NCBI GenBank assembly: GCA_018398585.1
Contig: JAGTTD010000009.1
Location: 16,931,193 to 16,995,192 of the forward strand
DNA length: 64,000 bases
Source: Simmondsia chinensis
Lineage: Eukaryota; Streptophyta; Magnoliopsida; Caryophyllales; Simmondsiaceae
Reading direction: 5' to 3'
The position numbers and the translations under genes are program-made. This document shows, piece after piece, positions 20,051 through 31,194 of this stretch. A model generated the notes under the pieces. That model was not told the DNA's origin, ran no database searches, and worked only from the letters and a program-made list of their open reading frames with translations. Each line of letters opens with the position of its first letter. Position 1 is the stretch's first letter.

Positions 20051-22440
20051 CATGGCAAGTCTCTAAAGGATCATATAACTCAAGCAAATCATTCATCTGC
20101 CTAAAGTGATTCTTAATCTAAAAGTCATCAATACAGTTATCTGCTAGCACTCTCTCAAGGGAGTCACTAACTAGGATAAAGGGGAGTGTTTGGTCAACCA
20201 AATCATCAATAACTTCCATATGAAAACGCTCTAATTCATCTTCACTAGTGGGTAAAGAAGAAGCCATAAAAGTGTTCAACCTAATTATGATGTTTGCAAA
20301 ACTAACATCCATTTCCCCAAATCTACAATTTATGGTGGCATTGGCCATCGCTATGAAAGATGGACCTATAATGACAGGGACATGGTTTTTTAAATGGCTA
20401 GAAGGTTCAATATCGAGCACAATGAAATCATCATGGGGGACTCCAGCATATCTTTCCTCTAATTGTCAAGTCACCGTCATAGATTGCAACTCTTCCATGC
20501 CTAACTTCTCATGAATCATGTAATGAATAAGGTTGACACTTGCTTCTAAGTCCCATAAAGCCTTATCAATCAGGTAGTCTCCAAGTGAGCTGATGATGGT
20601 GGGGACCCTGGGATCTTTGTTTTTAATAGGAGTGTCGCACTTCACGATAGAGCTCACTTGCTTGGCTAAAAAGACTTTCTCAGGTAGGTGTGATCTAGAT
20701 CTCTTATTTTGATTGAGCAAGTCCTTGATGAACTTTGCGTAGGTTGGGGTTTGCTTGATTGCATCAAGAAGGAGAATGATAATCTTTACTTGCTTAAAAA
20801 ATCTCAAAAATCCGTTCCCACTTCTTATCCTTCCCATGTGGATGTGTTGCAACTGAAGCTTGGGGAAGGGCACTCTAGGTTCATAAGAGGAAGGAAGATC
20901 AGAGGCTTAAGGAATGGAAGAACGGTGCATGACCTCATCAGTCTCCTTCTCTTTTTCCGCACTCCTCGTCTGCCTCAGCACTCATGGGCACTTCACTCTT
21001 AACACTTACCTCATTATCGACTTCCTTCCCACTTCTCAACACTATAATGGAATTTTCTTGCTTTTGGTGGGGAGGATAGTTGTCTTGCCTCAAATGGTTC
21101 ACAGGGTCCTTTACAACTTGACGAGCTATTCTTCCCTCATCTTTCCAACTTAAAGCATGAGCTAGTTAACCTATTTGGGTTTCTGGCTTAAAGATCAATT
21201 CCGTATGGGAGTGGAGGAGTAGGGAATTAGCTTCTAAACCCTGAAGTGCACTCTAGACCTACTCTTCAAAATTCAAATTGGATCTCAAATTAGAAGGTTG
21301 ATAATGGTAAGAAACATGCCCTTGTGGTTGAAAATCGAGAGGTCCTGACATACCAGATTGGTGAGGTCATGGATATGGTTGTTGCAGCAAAAATTGCCCT
21401 TCACCTCCTTGCCTCTAAGAGAAGTTCAGATGCTTTCTCCAGCCCGGATTGTATGTATTGGAGTATAAACCATTCCTTGAAAATCTATGGGCTGCGTTAG
21501 CCTAGTCATGCGAACACTTAACAAAGGGTGAAATAAAGGGCCAACCAGTGTGGAATGCGAAACACTAGAACACATACAACACACAACATGCATATTTGGA
21601 ACATCTGAAACATTAGGCAAAGTGAAGGGAGTCAATGTCAACTTAAAGAAGTAAGTTTCTCCATAGAAGATGCAAGAGAGTCTACTCTCTAATATAAGAT
21701 GTAGGTTTGTGCAATTTCGTTTACTCCTCCTCTATTTGACCTAGCAGCATTCAAAAGTGCATCTGTGATAATTTATTTATTTATTTATTTATTGGTGAAT
21801 TCTCATTCAATTATTCAAAAAGTTCCCACGCCTCATCCTCATTTTTTCGAAGAATTAACCATCACATGAAGCATCAACAGTTTGTTGACCCTTCTCATTC
21901 AACCCAAAGTAAAAATATTGGACAAGTTGCCATTTTTGCGATAGCATGACGTAGACAAGCTCTCAAAAGTTCCCTAAACCTATCCTAACTCTCATCAAAC
22001 TCTTCACTAGGAAGTTGGACAAAGCTGTTACTAACTCTCCAAGCAGTGTTGGTCTTACTAATGGGATAGAATTTCTTGAAAAACTCTTGTTGCATTTGAG
22101 CCCATATACAAGTCATCCCACTAGGTGAGGTGCCCAATAGTACTTGGCCTTATCTTTCAAAGAGAAAGGAGAAAGGCGAAGTAGGATGGCATCATCACTA
22201 ATATTAGGAATCCTGAAGGTCAAGCAAACCCCATAACACTGTGCAAATGATTGTATGGGTTTTCGTTGCCTAAGCCTTGGACTGAAGGGAGCATCTCTAT
22301 GGTGGTTGGCGTAGGCTCAAAGTATTGGGCAATAGGGGGCAACCTAATGCACAAAGGTCAGGGGTATGTGGTGAGAGTAAAATACTCTATAAAGGCACTA
22401 GGTTGTTCATTCATTGCCAAATTGGGATTAGCTTTGATGT
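20051..22440 (-). pseudogene. Athila-type gag and protease, decayed
   Basis: Protease part, minus strand 20873-20118: FLRFFKQVKIIILLLDAI, TPTYAKFIKDLL, KDPRVPTIISSLGDYLIDKALWDL (DLEAS stands where the active-site DLGAS normally is), VNLIHYMIHEKLGM, DFIVLDIEPS and VPVIIGPSFIAMANATI. This order of blocks is that of Athila-lineage gag-protease. Gag traces lie higher, about 22100-21850, where the minus strand gives SNSFVQLPSEEFDESWDRFRELLR in frame with further gag text. Many stops and at least one frameshift occur. Plus-strand ORFs in this interval are shadows. Confidence 0.75.
21771..21793. repeat. (ATTT)n microsatellite
   Basis: About six tandem ATTT units lie inside the gag remnant. Confidence 0.9.
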
Positions 22441-22754
22441 GAAGCAAAGAGACAAAAATCACAAAAAATTCTAAAACTAGTCAAACACGAAAAACTAAAG
22501 CACTTAAAACTTAACAAAAACACAAGTATGATTCAAGCCCTAAAAAAACTATGAAAATAACAATCCTCAGTAAATAAATTAATAAATGAATGAAAATAAA
22601 ATCCTAACTAAAATAAAAATCAATGAAACTCACGATGCAAAATAAATAAATTGAATCAAAATAGAAATCCAAAATTAAAATCCCATGTTAAGAATAAAAG
22701 TTAATTAACTAAAAATCAAATGAAATCAATTAATAAACCATGAACTTCGCCTAG

Positions 22755-22772
22755 TCCCCAGCAACGGCATAA
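22755..22772 (-). other. Primer binding site of the Athila-like element
   Basis: The plus-strand TCCCCAGCAACGGCATAA matches, with three or four changes, the inverse of TGGCGCCGTTGCCGGGGA, the primer site usual in Athila and Tat elements (tRNA-Asp type). It fixes the LTR boundary at about 22773 and confirms the minus orientation. Confidence 0.8.
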
Positions 22773-23110
22773 AAATTCTTATGTGGTTCTGTATGTCAAT
22801 CAAAATTCAATATAAAAAACCCTATCCACTAAACACATCCTAATTGACGTATAGGGCAAGAGGTGTCGAACCGCAGGAACTAAAAGTACATGAATCTATT
22901 CAATGCCCTAAATCGACTCAAGGAGAATTAAGGAATTTTGTGTTAATTAATCAAAGCAAACTGCAATAAAACTGGGGAATTCTGCTTCTAAAGGGGAAAA
23001 GAATATGGGATTCGAACCTAGGGTTTTGAATCCAACCTTCACAAATTTTACTTGCGCTAACTCTTAAATTTTGATTATTGATTGGCACATGGATAGTGGT
23101 TTAGGCTACA
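22773..23110 (-). repeat. 5' LTR of the Athila-like element, inner part
   Basis: This is non-coding and directly adjoins the primer site. Near 22865-22880 it holds GTGTCGAACCGCAGGAAC, the inverse of the G(T)TCCTGCGGTTCGACAC phrase near the end of such LTRs. It is interrupted by plastid-derived sequence from about 23110. Confidence 0.6.
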
Positions 23111-23154
23111 AGCTTCAACCTACTACGATAGTGTTGTCATTTTATCCCTGTAGT

Positions 23155-23330
23155 TCCGCTTCTTGCTCTCCTAGCTCAGAAAGACTTGTCAGAAGTTTTG
23201 GTAGGGCCAAATCTATGCTTTGGCTATGTAAGCATCCTGTAGTAAAAGTAGAAGTTATGAACGTTGTAGACCATTCCCATGGGGGTGGTGAAGGAATGGA
23301 CCCAATTGGTAGGAAAAAAAAATCCCACAA
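23155..23330 (+). pseudogene. rpl2: Plastid rpl2 fragment (ribosomal protein L2, C-terminal part)
   Basis: The plus frame reads [19 protein letters not shown], then [19 protein letters not shown], then RKKKSHNP. This matches the plastid L2 C-terminal region around the HGGGEG motif and the following PIGRKKPTTPWG block. Conserved residues have changed (NPVDHPHGG has become NVVDHSHGG) and the end is lost. It is a decayed nuclear copy of organelle DNA, not a gene. A route through the mitochondrial genome cannot be excluded. Confidence 0.8.
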
Positions 23331-23404
23331 CCCATTATTCTTTTTCTTTTCGAGCACATATTTTTTTGAGATAAAAAAGTCAAATGTACTCAAGTGGAAT
23401 TTTC

Positions 23405-23530
23405 TGGAATGTATCAATAAGCTAGACCCATGCTACGAGTTGTTTGGTAGAATATTTCCAAGAAGTTAATGAACAAGACGTACTTCTGTTTATCGACAGT
23501 ATCTTCCATTACATCGAAGCAGGGCCTAAT
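23405..23530 (+). pseudogene. atpB: Plastid atpB fragment (ATP synthase CF1 beta)
   Basis: From about 23455 the plus strand reads [20 protein letters not shown], matching the beta-subunit segment around [15 protein letters not shown], the Walker B strand. Upstream, 23405-23450 shows a weaker, indel-damaged match to the preceding segment. It ends with a stop after about EAGPN. It lies about 100 bp from the rpl2 piece although the two genes are far apart in plastid genomes, so the copy is rearranged. Confidence 0.8.
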
Positions 23531-23626
23531 TAAAGAAAAGGGATTCATGATGCAAGTACAATTAAAAAAAATGTTCAGTAATCTACCCCAAAGAGATAAT
23601 TTCATTCATCTATTTTCTATCGCTTT

Positions 23627-23697
23627 GGTGGCATGGCCGAGTGGTAAGGCGAAGGATTATAATTCCTTTTTCCCTAGTTCAAATTCGGGTGATGCCT
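23627..23697 (+). pseudogene. Plastid trnC-GCA-derived tRNA pseudogene
   Basis: The 71-nt stretch follows plastid tRNA-Cys closely: GGTGGCATGGCCGAGTGG, then AAGGC, an anticodon stem AAGGA/TCCTT with loop TTATAAT, and TTCAAAT in the T-loop. The anticodon position reads ATA instead of GCA, and one acceptor pair is lost, so it would not act as tRNA-Cys. Confidence 0.75.
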
Positions 23698-23709
23698 GAT
23701 TAACAAAAC

Positions 23710-24110
23710 ACCAAATTAAAGCACAAGAAAAAAAGGCTCCACCTAATATATTGTTAATTGTCATGTACTGACCTTATCTAACTAAAGCATAGGGAATATA
23801 GGCTCTAATTATCAATTCAGTGGAAACTATTGCTTGATTAATTAATCCTAAGGCTACAAGTGCAAAGAATTGATTTACAAATATCAACATCAATGACCAA
23901 AGGCTACGAACTCAATCATCAACTCAATAAAATAAACAAATAAGTCATAATATTTCAACGTATTTCTCACAATCAAGCAATTCATGTAAACAATTAAATG
24001 ATCCCAAAACTAAAAGTAATACAAGAATAAGAAGATTAGGACTTCATGTCACCCTAAAGGGCAAGTTAGATCTCCCACGAGGATGCACTAGTGATGGAGG
24101 AGATGAGCGG
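23710..24110 (-). repeat. Probable outer part of the Athila-like LTR
   Basis: This is non-coding A/T-rich sequence resuming after the plastid insert. Phrases such as CTCCCACGAGGATGCACTAG near 24073-24092 resemble, inverted, the CATCCTCGTGGGA phrase in the LTR-like remnant at about 6430. Assigning it to the same LTR as 22773-23110 is inference. Confidence 0.35.
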
Positions 24111-25002
24111 GCCTATGTTTATCTTCATGCTAAAATTTCTTCCAATTGGCAAAAAGTCAAAGAAAAATGAAGGGGGGGGGGGGCGGGGCAAGAATTGGAG
24201 AGGTTCAGGCGTTGCTGCCCATAGAAAATAAGAATCGAACCCCCTTCTTTGATACGATTCTCTACTTTTCTTAAACGATCTCCACTATTGTTTCCGCTAA
24301 CCCTATGGGATGAAGGTTGGGCCAGAGGCGATGGGATGGACGGTGGTGTGCTAGGCTGGAATGCGCATGGGAGATGCTAGTAGCAGGCCAGCGATGGGCT
24401 GTTGGTGAGTTGGGTTGGTGCAGCTGATGGCGTTATGCTGAACATTGGTGGGCATGCGTAGGTGAATTGGCTGAGCTGCTAGGGGGTGTAGGTGGACGAG
24501 CTTGGTAGAGCGAGCTCAGGATCCCAAACCCGATTGACTTAATTAAATTGCCAATTTTTTCTCGTTTGCATGAAAGTTTGACTATTTAAAAAACGTTAAT
24601 GTTTGAACCTATAAAACATAAAAATGGCTAAAGTGAGGATATAATTATAATCAAACATATGAAAAACTGCTAAAATAGTAACTAAAACATGCGTAAATAT
24701 GAGACGCATTAGTCCCTGACCAGTGTCTATGTCGAGCATAAGGTACATTGGATCTCTCTTTAGGTGCCAAGTCCTTATGATGATTTGAGCCTTTGAAGGG
24801 GGATCTTTAGTAGGCTCGTCCATGCTGGACTTCTCAAATGGCATCGTTAACTCCGAATGTGGATCAACAAGGGAAATGTACTGAGGACGCAGCTTGAGTT
24901 TCCTCATTGCTCCTTGTATTTTCCCATAACAATTGTGGCATGCCTTTTAGCATGCCCTCGCTAGATCTCAAGATATTCTCTCTTAATTTGTAAGGCTCTG
25001 AG
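24111..25002. other. No gene seen; poly-G tract
   Basis: No recognisable coding sequence was found. It contains a 12-base G run (24172-24183), a G-rich stretch to about 24500, and a minus-strand 103-codon ORF (24596-24907) with no recognisable family. The ORF is probably spurious. Confidence 0.5.
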
Positions 25003-26690
25003 TGGTGGAACCTGTGCCCTAAAAACCTAATTATTTTTATTTAAATATTAATAAATAACATTATTTTTTCTATTTTATGTCCTGTTATGATATATGAGTC
25101 AGATATACATTATTATTTCTAAAACATTCCATGAGATGGACGTAGTCCAATGCGGCATGTCATACCTTGGTTTTGAGTGGTTAATGATCGAGACACAGAT
25201 AAACTTCAATCAAAATTGTGGCGTGTTGTAAGTTCATAGTTGGTGGTAAATTCTAGAAAACTCGTATGATAAGATTATAACATGCCTTAGATGACTTGTC
25301 TAGGTCATGTGGATAGGGATCCAGAAGTATCATGTTAGTATTTGTCACAAAGATCAGCACACTGAGTTGAAGCACTAGAATTGTATATTTCTTAACTACT
25401 ATCAGAAATAAATAGTTCTTTGTGATTGGGTGATAACTCTAAATCTTGAGATTACCTTGAACACATGCATGCTGTGTTCATCATTTTAATGTACTCAACG
25501 TGAGGTCTGGTAAAGTGACCAATAGTCTACGTACGTTAAGTGACTATATAAAATCTAGCGGGAACAAAATAGTCAACATGACGTCTATGGTCATTTATGA
25601 GATATAGATGCTCCCATAAGTAGATTCGCAAGTGTTCTGAAAATTCAGAATCTTAGGCCAAAGTATTCCTTTTGTTCGTTACTGGAATTGGTTCGAAAAG
25701 TGTGTTCTTATGTCACACAATTATTCGAAAAAAGGCAAGTCAGCAAATTAAGGAGAACTAGTGAGAAGTATAATGAAAGTAGTTTTAATTGTTACTTCTC
25801 CTGGAAATCTAAGAGAGGGGTTGATCATTTAGTTATTACAGATTGGGAACTGTCGAATCAATATGTTTAATTCTAGAGCCTAATAGAATTTATTTAGTAG
25901 TATTAAGTCTTACTAAATGGCAATCAAATTTTATTCTGAGATGATCATCAATTTGACCCATTCGGAGCTAGAGTTAAATTGTCGTAGAGGTCCCAGAGCA
26001 AACCTCTAATTTTACACCATTAGAATTAGATGAAAAGAATTCATGAGATGAATTATTTATTCATGTGATGAACAAATTTCAATTTGCTGAACAGCATACA
26101 TTAGATGAATAAAATTAAAATTTTTAAATAAAACTACTTTGCTAAAATAAAATTCATAAGATGAATTTTCATGTGGAAAAAAAAAACAGCAAGTTTTATA
26201 GGCTAGCCAAATCATGGCGCGACACATGTCACGTCGTGAGAGGAGGAGAGCCGCCATCAGCGCCTCTCGTTTTGTACGAACAAATGCGAGACACATGTCT
26301 CAGACTGGGACGTCCTACACACCTATCTGCGCCAATAGGCGGGGGCAAATGGGGTTATGCCACAGGGTACGAATGTGCTGGCCGAACGAATTTTTTCTCT
26401 GAGCTTAAACAACGTCATTTCGTTGTTTTTAAGTGTACCACATCGAAGTTTTTTTTAGTGTAGTAGCCTGCTATAAATGATAGCCCTGGAATTAAGGTTT
26501 TGCATCGATTAATTTTTTAACTTTCTGAGAGTATTGACTTTCAGAGAATTAAATGAGGAGAAATTTTAGTTGAAAATTTTCCACTAGTTTAAGATTCTTA
26601 GGATCCCTCCCACCAGTTTTTCAGAGGTGATGGCGTAAAAGGTCTCATGGTCTCAGTGATTTTGTTGGAGTGACACTGCGGTTTACATCC
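25003..26690 (+). repeat. Long LTR-like repeat L, left copy
   Basis: The first 600 bp are homologous to 26872-27544, sharing among others TAGATGACTTGTCT, GGTCATGT and CACACTGAGTTG in the same order. Only the left copy continues beyond this point, to a TATA-like CTATAAATGA near 26470 and a downstream block (TTTTTCAGAGGTGATGGCG near 26619) before about 26690. A gene-free 170-bp interior ending in the purine-rich CCGTGGGAGAT at 26861-26871 separates the copies. This fits an LTR element with almost no interior. The superfamily is unknown. Confidence 0.5.
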
Positions 26691-26871
26691 AGGTATTCCT
26701 TATTCTCTTTTCTTTTAGTTTTCATTTTTCTATTTATTAATAGTATTTGTCATGCTAGTTATTTTTCATGTTATTACTTTGAATATATTAGGGTAGGGGC
26801 CCGTAGGTTTAAAATTAGGTTTTTAAGCTTGTAAAGTTAAAGTCAAGAATTTTAAATGACCCGTGGGAGAT

Positions 26872-27544
26872 TGTTAGGAATAGTGTCCTGAAAATCTCAA
26901 TTTTGTCCTGTAAAACCTTATTTTATTGATGAATAAAATTGATGTTACTGTCATTTCATTGTTAAATTTGTGTAAGTGAACATATGTACTGCATATGATT
27001 TTCTTTTTAGTAAAATTCATGAAATGGTGTAGTCCTTAGACTAGAATTTACATGTTTGTTCTAAGTGGTTTATGAGATTAACCCATAAATAGACTTGGAA
27101 CAAATATTATTGATTGTTGTTTGAAAAAACTCGTAGTCAAAGACAAATTTGGACCATTTGCATGCTGGGACTATAACGTGACACTTTAGATGACTTGTCT
27201 TGGTCATGTAGTTGGTGATCCAAAAGTGTTAGGTTAGTGTGTTTAGTAAGATTGACACACTGAGTTGGACCATGTGAGTTGCTTGTATCTGGACTACAAT
27301 CAGAGAGAAGTGATTCATGATGTACTATTTGAATGACAGCTGTAAATCCTGAGAGTATTCTGGACTTGGCATGAAACGTTAGTCACTTTGATGTACTATA
27401 AGTAAGGTATAGCCAAATGACTCAATTCCCACATACACTAGGTTGCGGCGTGAAGTGTGCCAAGGATCAGGTGTTCAATACGGAATCCACAGTCTCTTAT
27501 GAGTCACAAATGTCCCCTTAGTTGATTTGCAACTGTTGGAAAGA
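26872..27544 (+). repeat. Long LTR-like repeat L, right copy, truncated
   Basis: It begins TGTTAGGAATAGTGTCCTG directly after a polypurine-like tract and follows the left copy for about 670 bp. It is then cut by the LTR of element I at 27545. Confidence 0.55.
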
Positions 27545-27937
27545 TGTTATGAGTCAAGAATGATCTTGAATCATAAATTAGGTCAAAAGAGTACGGGATG
27601 AGAAAGAAGCGAAGGGAGATGAGAAAGTCAAGAGAATTAGAGATGACAGAAAGAAATTATAAGATCTTTATCATTCATTGAATCAAAATACAAATAAAGC
27701 TCCTTATTTATACTAAGTTCTAATGAGCTAGAAATACATTGAATTAGGACACTAAGCCACCGACTTATTACTCTACAGCCACCAATCTTGACCTCCCTTG
27801 ACTAAGCTGCAACGGACTTAACCGTTCGAACCATCTTTGGGCCAAAAGCAGAGATTGAACTGCAATTCCAACACTTGTTGCAATTACCCGATTAAAGAAT
27901 GCTAACTTGAGACTAGGACATTTCACCAATCATAACA
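27545..27937 (-). repeat. 3' LTR of chromovirus I (393 bp)
   Basis: The plus strand runs TGTTATGAGT...CAATCATAACA, followed by ATACTTCCCTCCC, a minus-strand polypurine tract. It carries the GAGATGAGAAAG module near its left end. No partner LTR is present because the element is truncated at about 33712. Confidence 0.8.
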
Positions 27938-28732
27938 ATACTTCCCTCCCAAGAACATTCTTGCCCTAGGAATGTATGGGCGAAGAATTGGCTTTAAAAA
28001 AAGACCAATTCCTCCCAAGTAGAATCTTGTTGGTCCAAATTAGTCCATTGGACTAAGACTTCTTTAACCCTCCCATTTCATTATTGCACAATCCATGAGT
28101 CAAGTATAGCTGCGGGAGCTTGAACAATCTAACCACCACGACATGCTTATGGAGGAAGGGTAGAACTTGATTTTCCCTCAGCCACATGCTTCTTTAATAG
28201 AGATACGTGAAATGGAGGACGGACATATGAATTCAGAGGTAGCGCCAATCTGTAGGCAACATTCCAAACTTTCTCCAACACTTTGTGTGGTCAAACATAA
28301 CGAGCACATAACTTGACGTTTTTACTCACTGCAACCGTAGACTGTTGGTATGGTTGGAGTTTTGTGGACCATATCCCCATCCTCAAAAGACTTGTCCGAA
28401 TGCCTTTTACTAGCAAAAATCTTCATTCATGCTTGGGCCAATTGCAAATTATCCTTAAGTTATTGCACCATTTGACTTCGCTGAAGGAGCAGCTCATTGA
28501 CCTCGGTAACTGAAGAAGTAACTCCCTAAAGCATCATAGGAGATGGAGGATCATATCCCTGCAGGGCCTTGAAGGGAGAACCTTACAAGGTAGTGTGAGC
28601 TTGAGTATTGTACCAATACTCAGCTAAGGGCAACCACTGGCTCTAATTCTTAGGATTATAAATACACATACTACACAAATACTGCTCTACACATTCATTC
28701 ACTCTCTCGGTCTATCTATCCATCTCAGGATG
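27938..28732 (-). pseudogene. Integrase C-terminus and chromodomain of element I
   Basis: Near 28070-27985 the minus strand reads REVLVQWTNLDQQDSTWEEL, the chromodomain-like tail of this chromovirus group. Further up, 28700-28300 keeps integrase pieces such as AEYWYNTQAH and SPFKALQGYDPP. Many stops and frameshifts are present. The continuation toward the integrase core is at 32988-33712, beyond the nested element H. Confidence 0.75.
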
Positions 28733-28737
28733 ATAAG

Positions 28738-29136
28738 TTTTATGAATCAATATCAATCTTGATTCATAATTTAGGGTAGAAGAGAGTTAGGTGAGAAAAG
28801 AAGTGAGAGAAATGAGAAGTAGAGAGAGAATTGGAGATGAGAGCAAGAAATCAAGATATTTTCATTCATACTTGTCACATACAAGATCTTAAGTTGTTTA
28901 TAACCAACTAAGATACAATGCAACTAGACAACCTTATTAAACCGACTTACTAAAACGGTGCTGCCAAAATGGACTGAACAGCCGGCTTAACAAACCAAGG
29001 CTACTACTGGCTAACTAAACAACTTCCCACCTTTCTTTACTTTCAATAATTTTCCTTCCATAAGAATTGTAAACTGAATTTGCACTTTAACCCATCACTC
29101 CCAGCTTATCACTATAATCAGGCCCCAATCATAACA
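28738..29136 (-). repeat. 3' LTR of element H (399 bp)
   Basis: It ends CAATCATAACA on the plus strand and is followed by a C-rich polypurine complement with a 13-base C run (29153-29165). The outer end has TTTTATGAATC where TGTTATGAAT is expected. Confidence 0.88.
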
Positions 29137-30870
29137 ATTCCCTGCAAACCCTCCCCCCCCCCCCCAAAAGACCATTCTTTTCTAAAGGATGGAACTCAGG
29201 GAATTGAGATTGAAGAAATGACAGTTCTTCCCAAGCATTAACCTTGGGACTAAGATTACTCCACTTCACCAACACTTCCCTCCTCTGCTTGCATTGCTGC
29301 TGTATTATCCTTGAATCCAAAATGACTTAAGGTTGCTGAATCAATAGGCCTTGTAAGGTTGCTTGTGGCCACTTTGCAGGAACATCAACCCCTTCTGCAA
29401 TGTACCGTTTGAGCAAGGATACATGGAGAACAGGGTGCACAGTGGAATTAGGTTGTAATTCCAACTTATAAGCGACCCTTCCTATCTTCTCCAACACCAT
29501 GTATGGTCTAAAGAACCAAGCACTCAACTTGATATTTTTACGCAAAGCCAATGAAGATTGCCTATAAGGCTCTAGCTTTAAGAAAACTAGGTCCCCAATC
29601 CCAAAAGCTTTATCAATTCTCTTTTTATCTATAAAGGACTTCATCCGTGCTTGAGCCTCTTGCAAATTAGTTCTCAGTTACTGAACATGCTGTTTCCTTT
29701 GCTCCAACAATTCATTTACTTGTGTTACATGCGAAATTGCACCCTGCAGCATCACTGGTGATGGGGGTCATACCCATATAAGGCCTTGAACAGGTTAGTC
29801 TCAAGTGCTAAGTGAAAATGCATATTATACCAAAATTCAACAAGGGAAAGCCACCTATTCCAGTTCTTAGGATGGGTGAATGTCATGCTTCTCAAATATT
29901 GCTATACACATTGATTAACTCTCTCAGTTCAACCATTTGATTGGGGATGGTAAGATGAACTCATAGCCAAGGTAGTGCCTAATAGTGAGAAGAGCTCACG
30001 CCGAAAGTTACTTGTGAATAGCTTGTCTCGGTTTGAAACTATGGACTGAGGTAGACCATGGAGCTCATAGATATGATCTAAGAAGAGTCTTGCTAACCTC
30101 TCGGCTGTAATAGGGAGATTGAAAGGCACAAAGTGATTGAACTTTATGAAACGATCAACAACCACCCAAATGACTTCCTTCCCTTCAGAAATCGGTAAGC
30201 CTTTAATAAAATCAATGTTAATGTGTTTTCGAGCCTTATCAGGTATGGGTATGGGCTTTTATAACCCTTGATAAGGCTGGTGCTCACTCTTAGTCTTATG
30301 ACAGACCTCACACTTTTGGATCAAGTCATGAATCTCCCTCATTAACTCGGGCCAATGGAAATACTACCTCAACCTCTGATAGGTACCTTCAATACCTGAA
30401 CGGCCACCCTAAGCAGAACTGTGGGCAGGCATAATAACCTGCTTCCTCAGATCCAAACCAATCCCTACATAAACCGTGCCTTTTACTCTAATGAACCCCT
30501 GTTGAACTGTGACTTCAAGACCAACATCTGCGGTACTGTGAACCTGATGAGCCCTGACCTGTTCCAGAGCAAAGGTGTCTCCCTCATGAGACTGAACTAC
30601 TTCTATCATCCAAGAAGATACAACTTTAGATACAACAGCATAATCAGCAAACTCCTGACCTTCTAATCTTCTTGATAAGGCATCTGCTGCTCTATTATCC
30701 TTTCCTTTCTTATACTCAATGGTGTAATGTAGTCGTAGCATCTTCATAAGCTCTTTTCTTTGTACCCTTGTACTGATCTTCTGTTCAAGCAAGTACTTCG
30801 AACTTTGATGATCTGTTTTAATTATGAAATGGTGCCCCTCCAAGTAGTGATGCCACATTTGCACTGCCAT
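29129..30870 (-). pseudogene. RNase H end, integrase and chromodomain of element H
   Basis: In minus-strand order: 30870-30409 holds the RNase H end (EGHHFIIKTDHQSSKYL, ADALSRRLEG) and the start of integrase (RKQVIMPAHSSA); 30165-29929 the integrase core (VVDRFIKFNHFVPF, QSIVSNRDKLFTSNF, SSSYHPQSNG); 29665-29327 the GPY/F-like region (WFFRPYMVLEKIGRVAYKLE, HPVLHVSLLKR); 29320-29129 the chromodomain-like tail (REVLVKWSNLSPKVNAWEEL). The pieces lie in at least two phases. It is clearly dead. Confidence 0.88.
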
Positions 30871-30871
30871 C

Positions 30872-31194
30872 CCTGATTATAGTGATAAGCTGGGAGTGAT
30901 GGGTTGAAGTGCAAATTCAGTTCGCAATTCTTATACAAGGCAAATTATTGAAAGTAAAGAAACACGGGAAAGTTGGTTAGTTAGCCGGTAGTAGCCTTTG
31001 TTAGTTAAGTCGGTTGTTCAGTCCATTTTGGCAGCATAGTTTTAGTAAGTCAGTTTAATAAGGTTGTCCAGTTGCATTGTATCTTGGTCATAAATAGCTT
31101 AATTTCTTGTATGTGAAAAGTATGAATGAAAATATCTTGATTTCTTTCTCTCATCTCCAATTCTCTCTCTACTTCTCATCTCTCTCACTTCTTT
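30872..31194 (+). repeat. Inverted LTR fragment inside element H
   Basis: This 323-bp segment matches the interior of the H LTRs but in the opposite orientation (plus strand CTGATTATAGTGATAAGC...TCTCTCACTTC). It lacks the first 14 and roughly the last 60 bases of a full LTR. It lies exactly where protease, reverse transcriptase and most of RNase H should be. Confidence 0.85.

Larger units (their letters stand above)
17458..24110 (-). mobile_element. Athila-like gypsy element (minus strand), heavily decayed
   Basis: On the minus strand the order is: LTR (from about 24100 down to 22773), primer site for an acidic-residue tRNA, gag, protease, a truncated pol, then a 3' region with an Athila-like GAGGACAATGCATCATTTAGGTG signature at about 18075-18105. 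An L1 tail and a plastid-derived mosaic are inserted. Element B was inserted at its left edge. The outer boundaries are approximate. Confidence 0.7.

Noticed and set aside
23627..23697. Functional nuclear or organellar tRNA gene
   Set aside because: The anticodon and an acceptor pair are changed and it lies amid plastid pseudogene fragments.
23698..23900. Possible further plastid gene piece right after trnC (minus-strand reading with ALVALGLINQ)
   Set aside because: Comparison from memory with small plastid proteins gave no convincing match; it fits better as a continuation of the Athila-like LTR.
24596..24907. 103-codon minus-strand ORF
   Set aside because: No recognisable family, no supporting neighbours, and unremarkable length for A/T-rich non-coding DNA.
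26161..26463. Overlapping plus-strand ORFs of 100 and 62 codons
   Set aside because: They fall in the promoter part of the L repeat, upstream of its TATA-like box, with no protein similarity.
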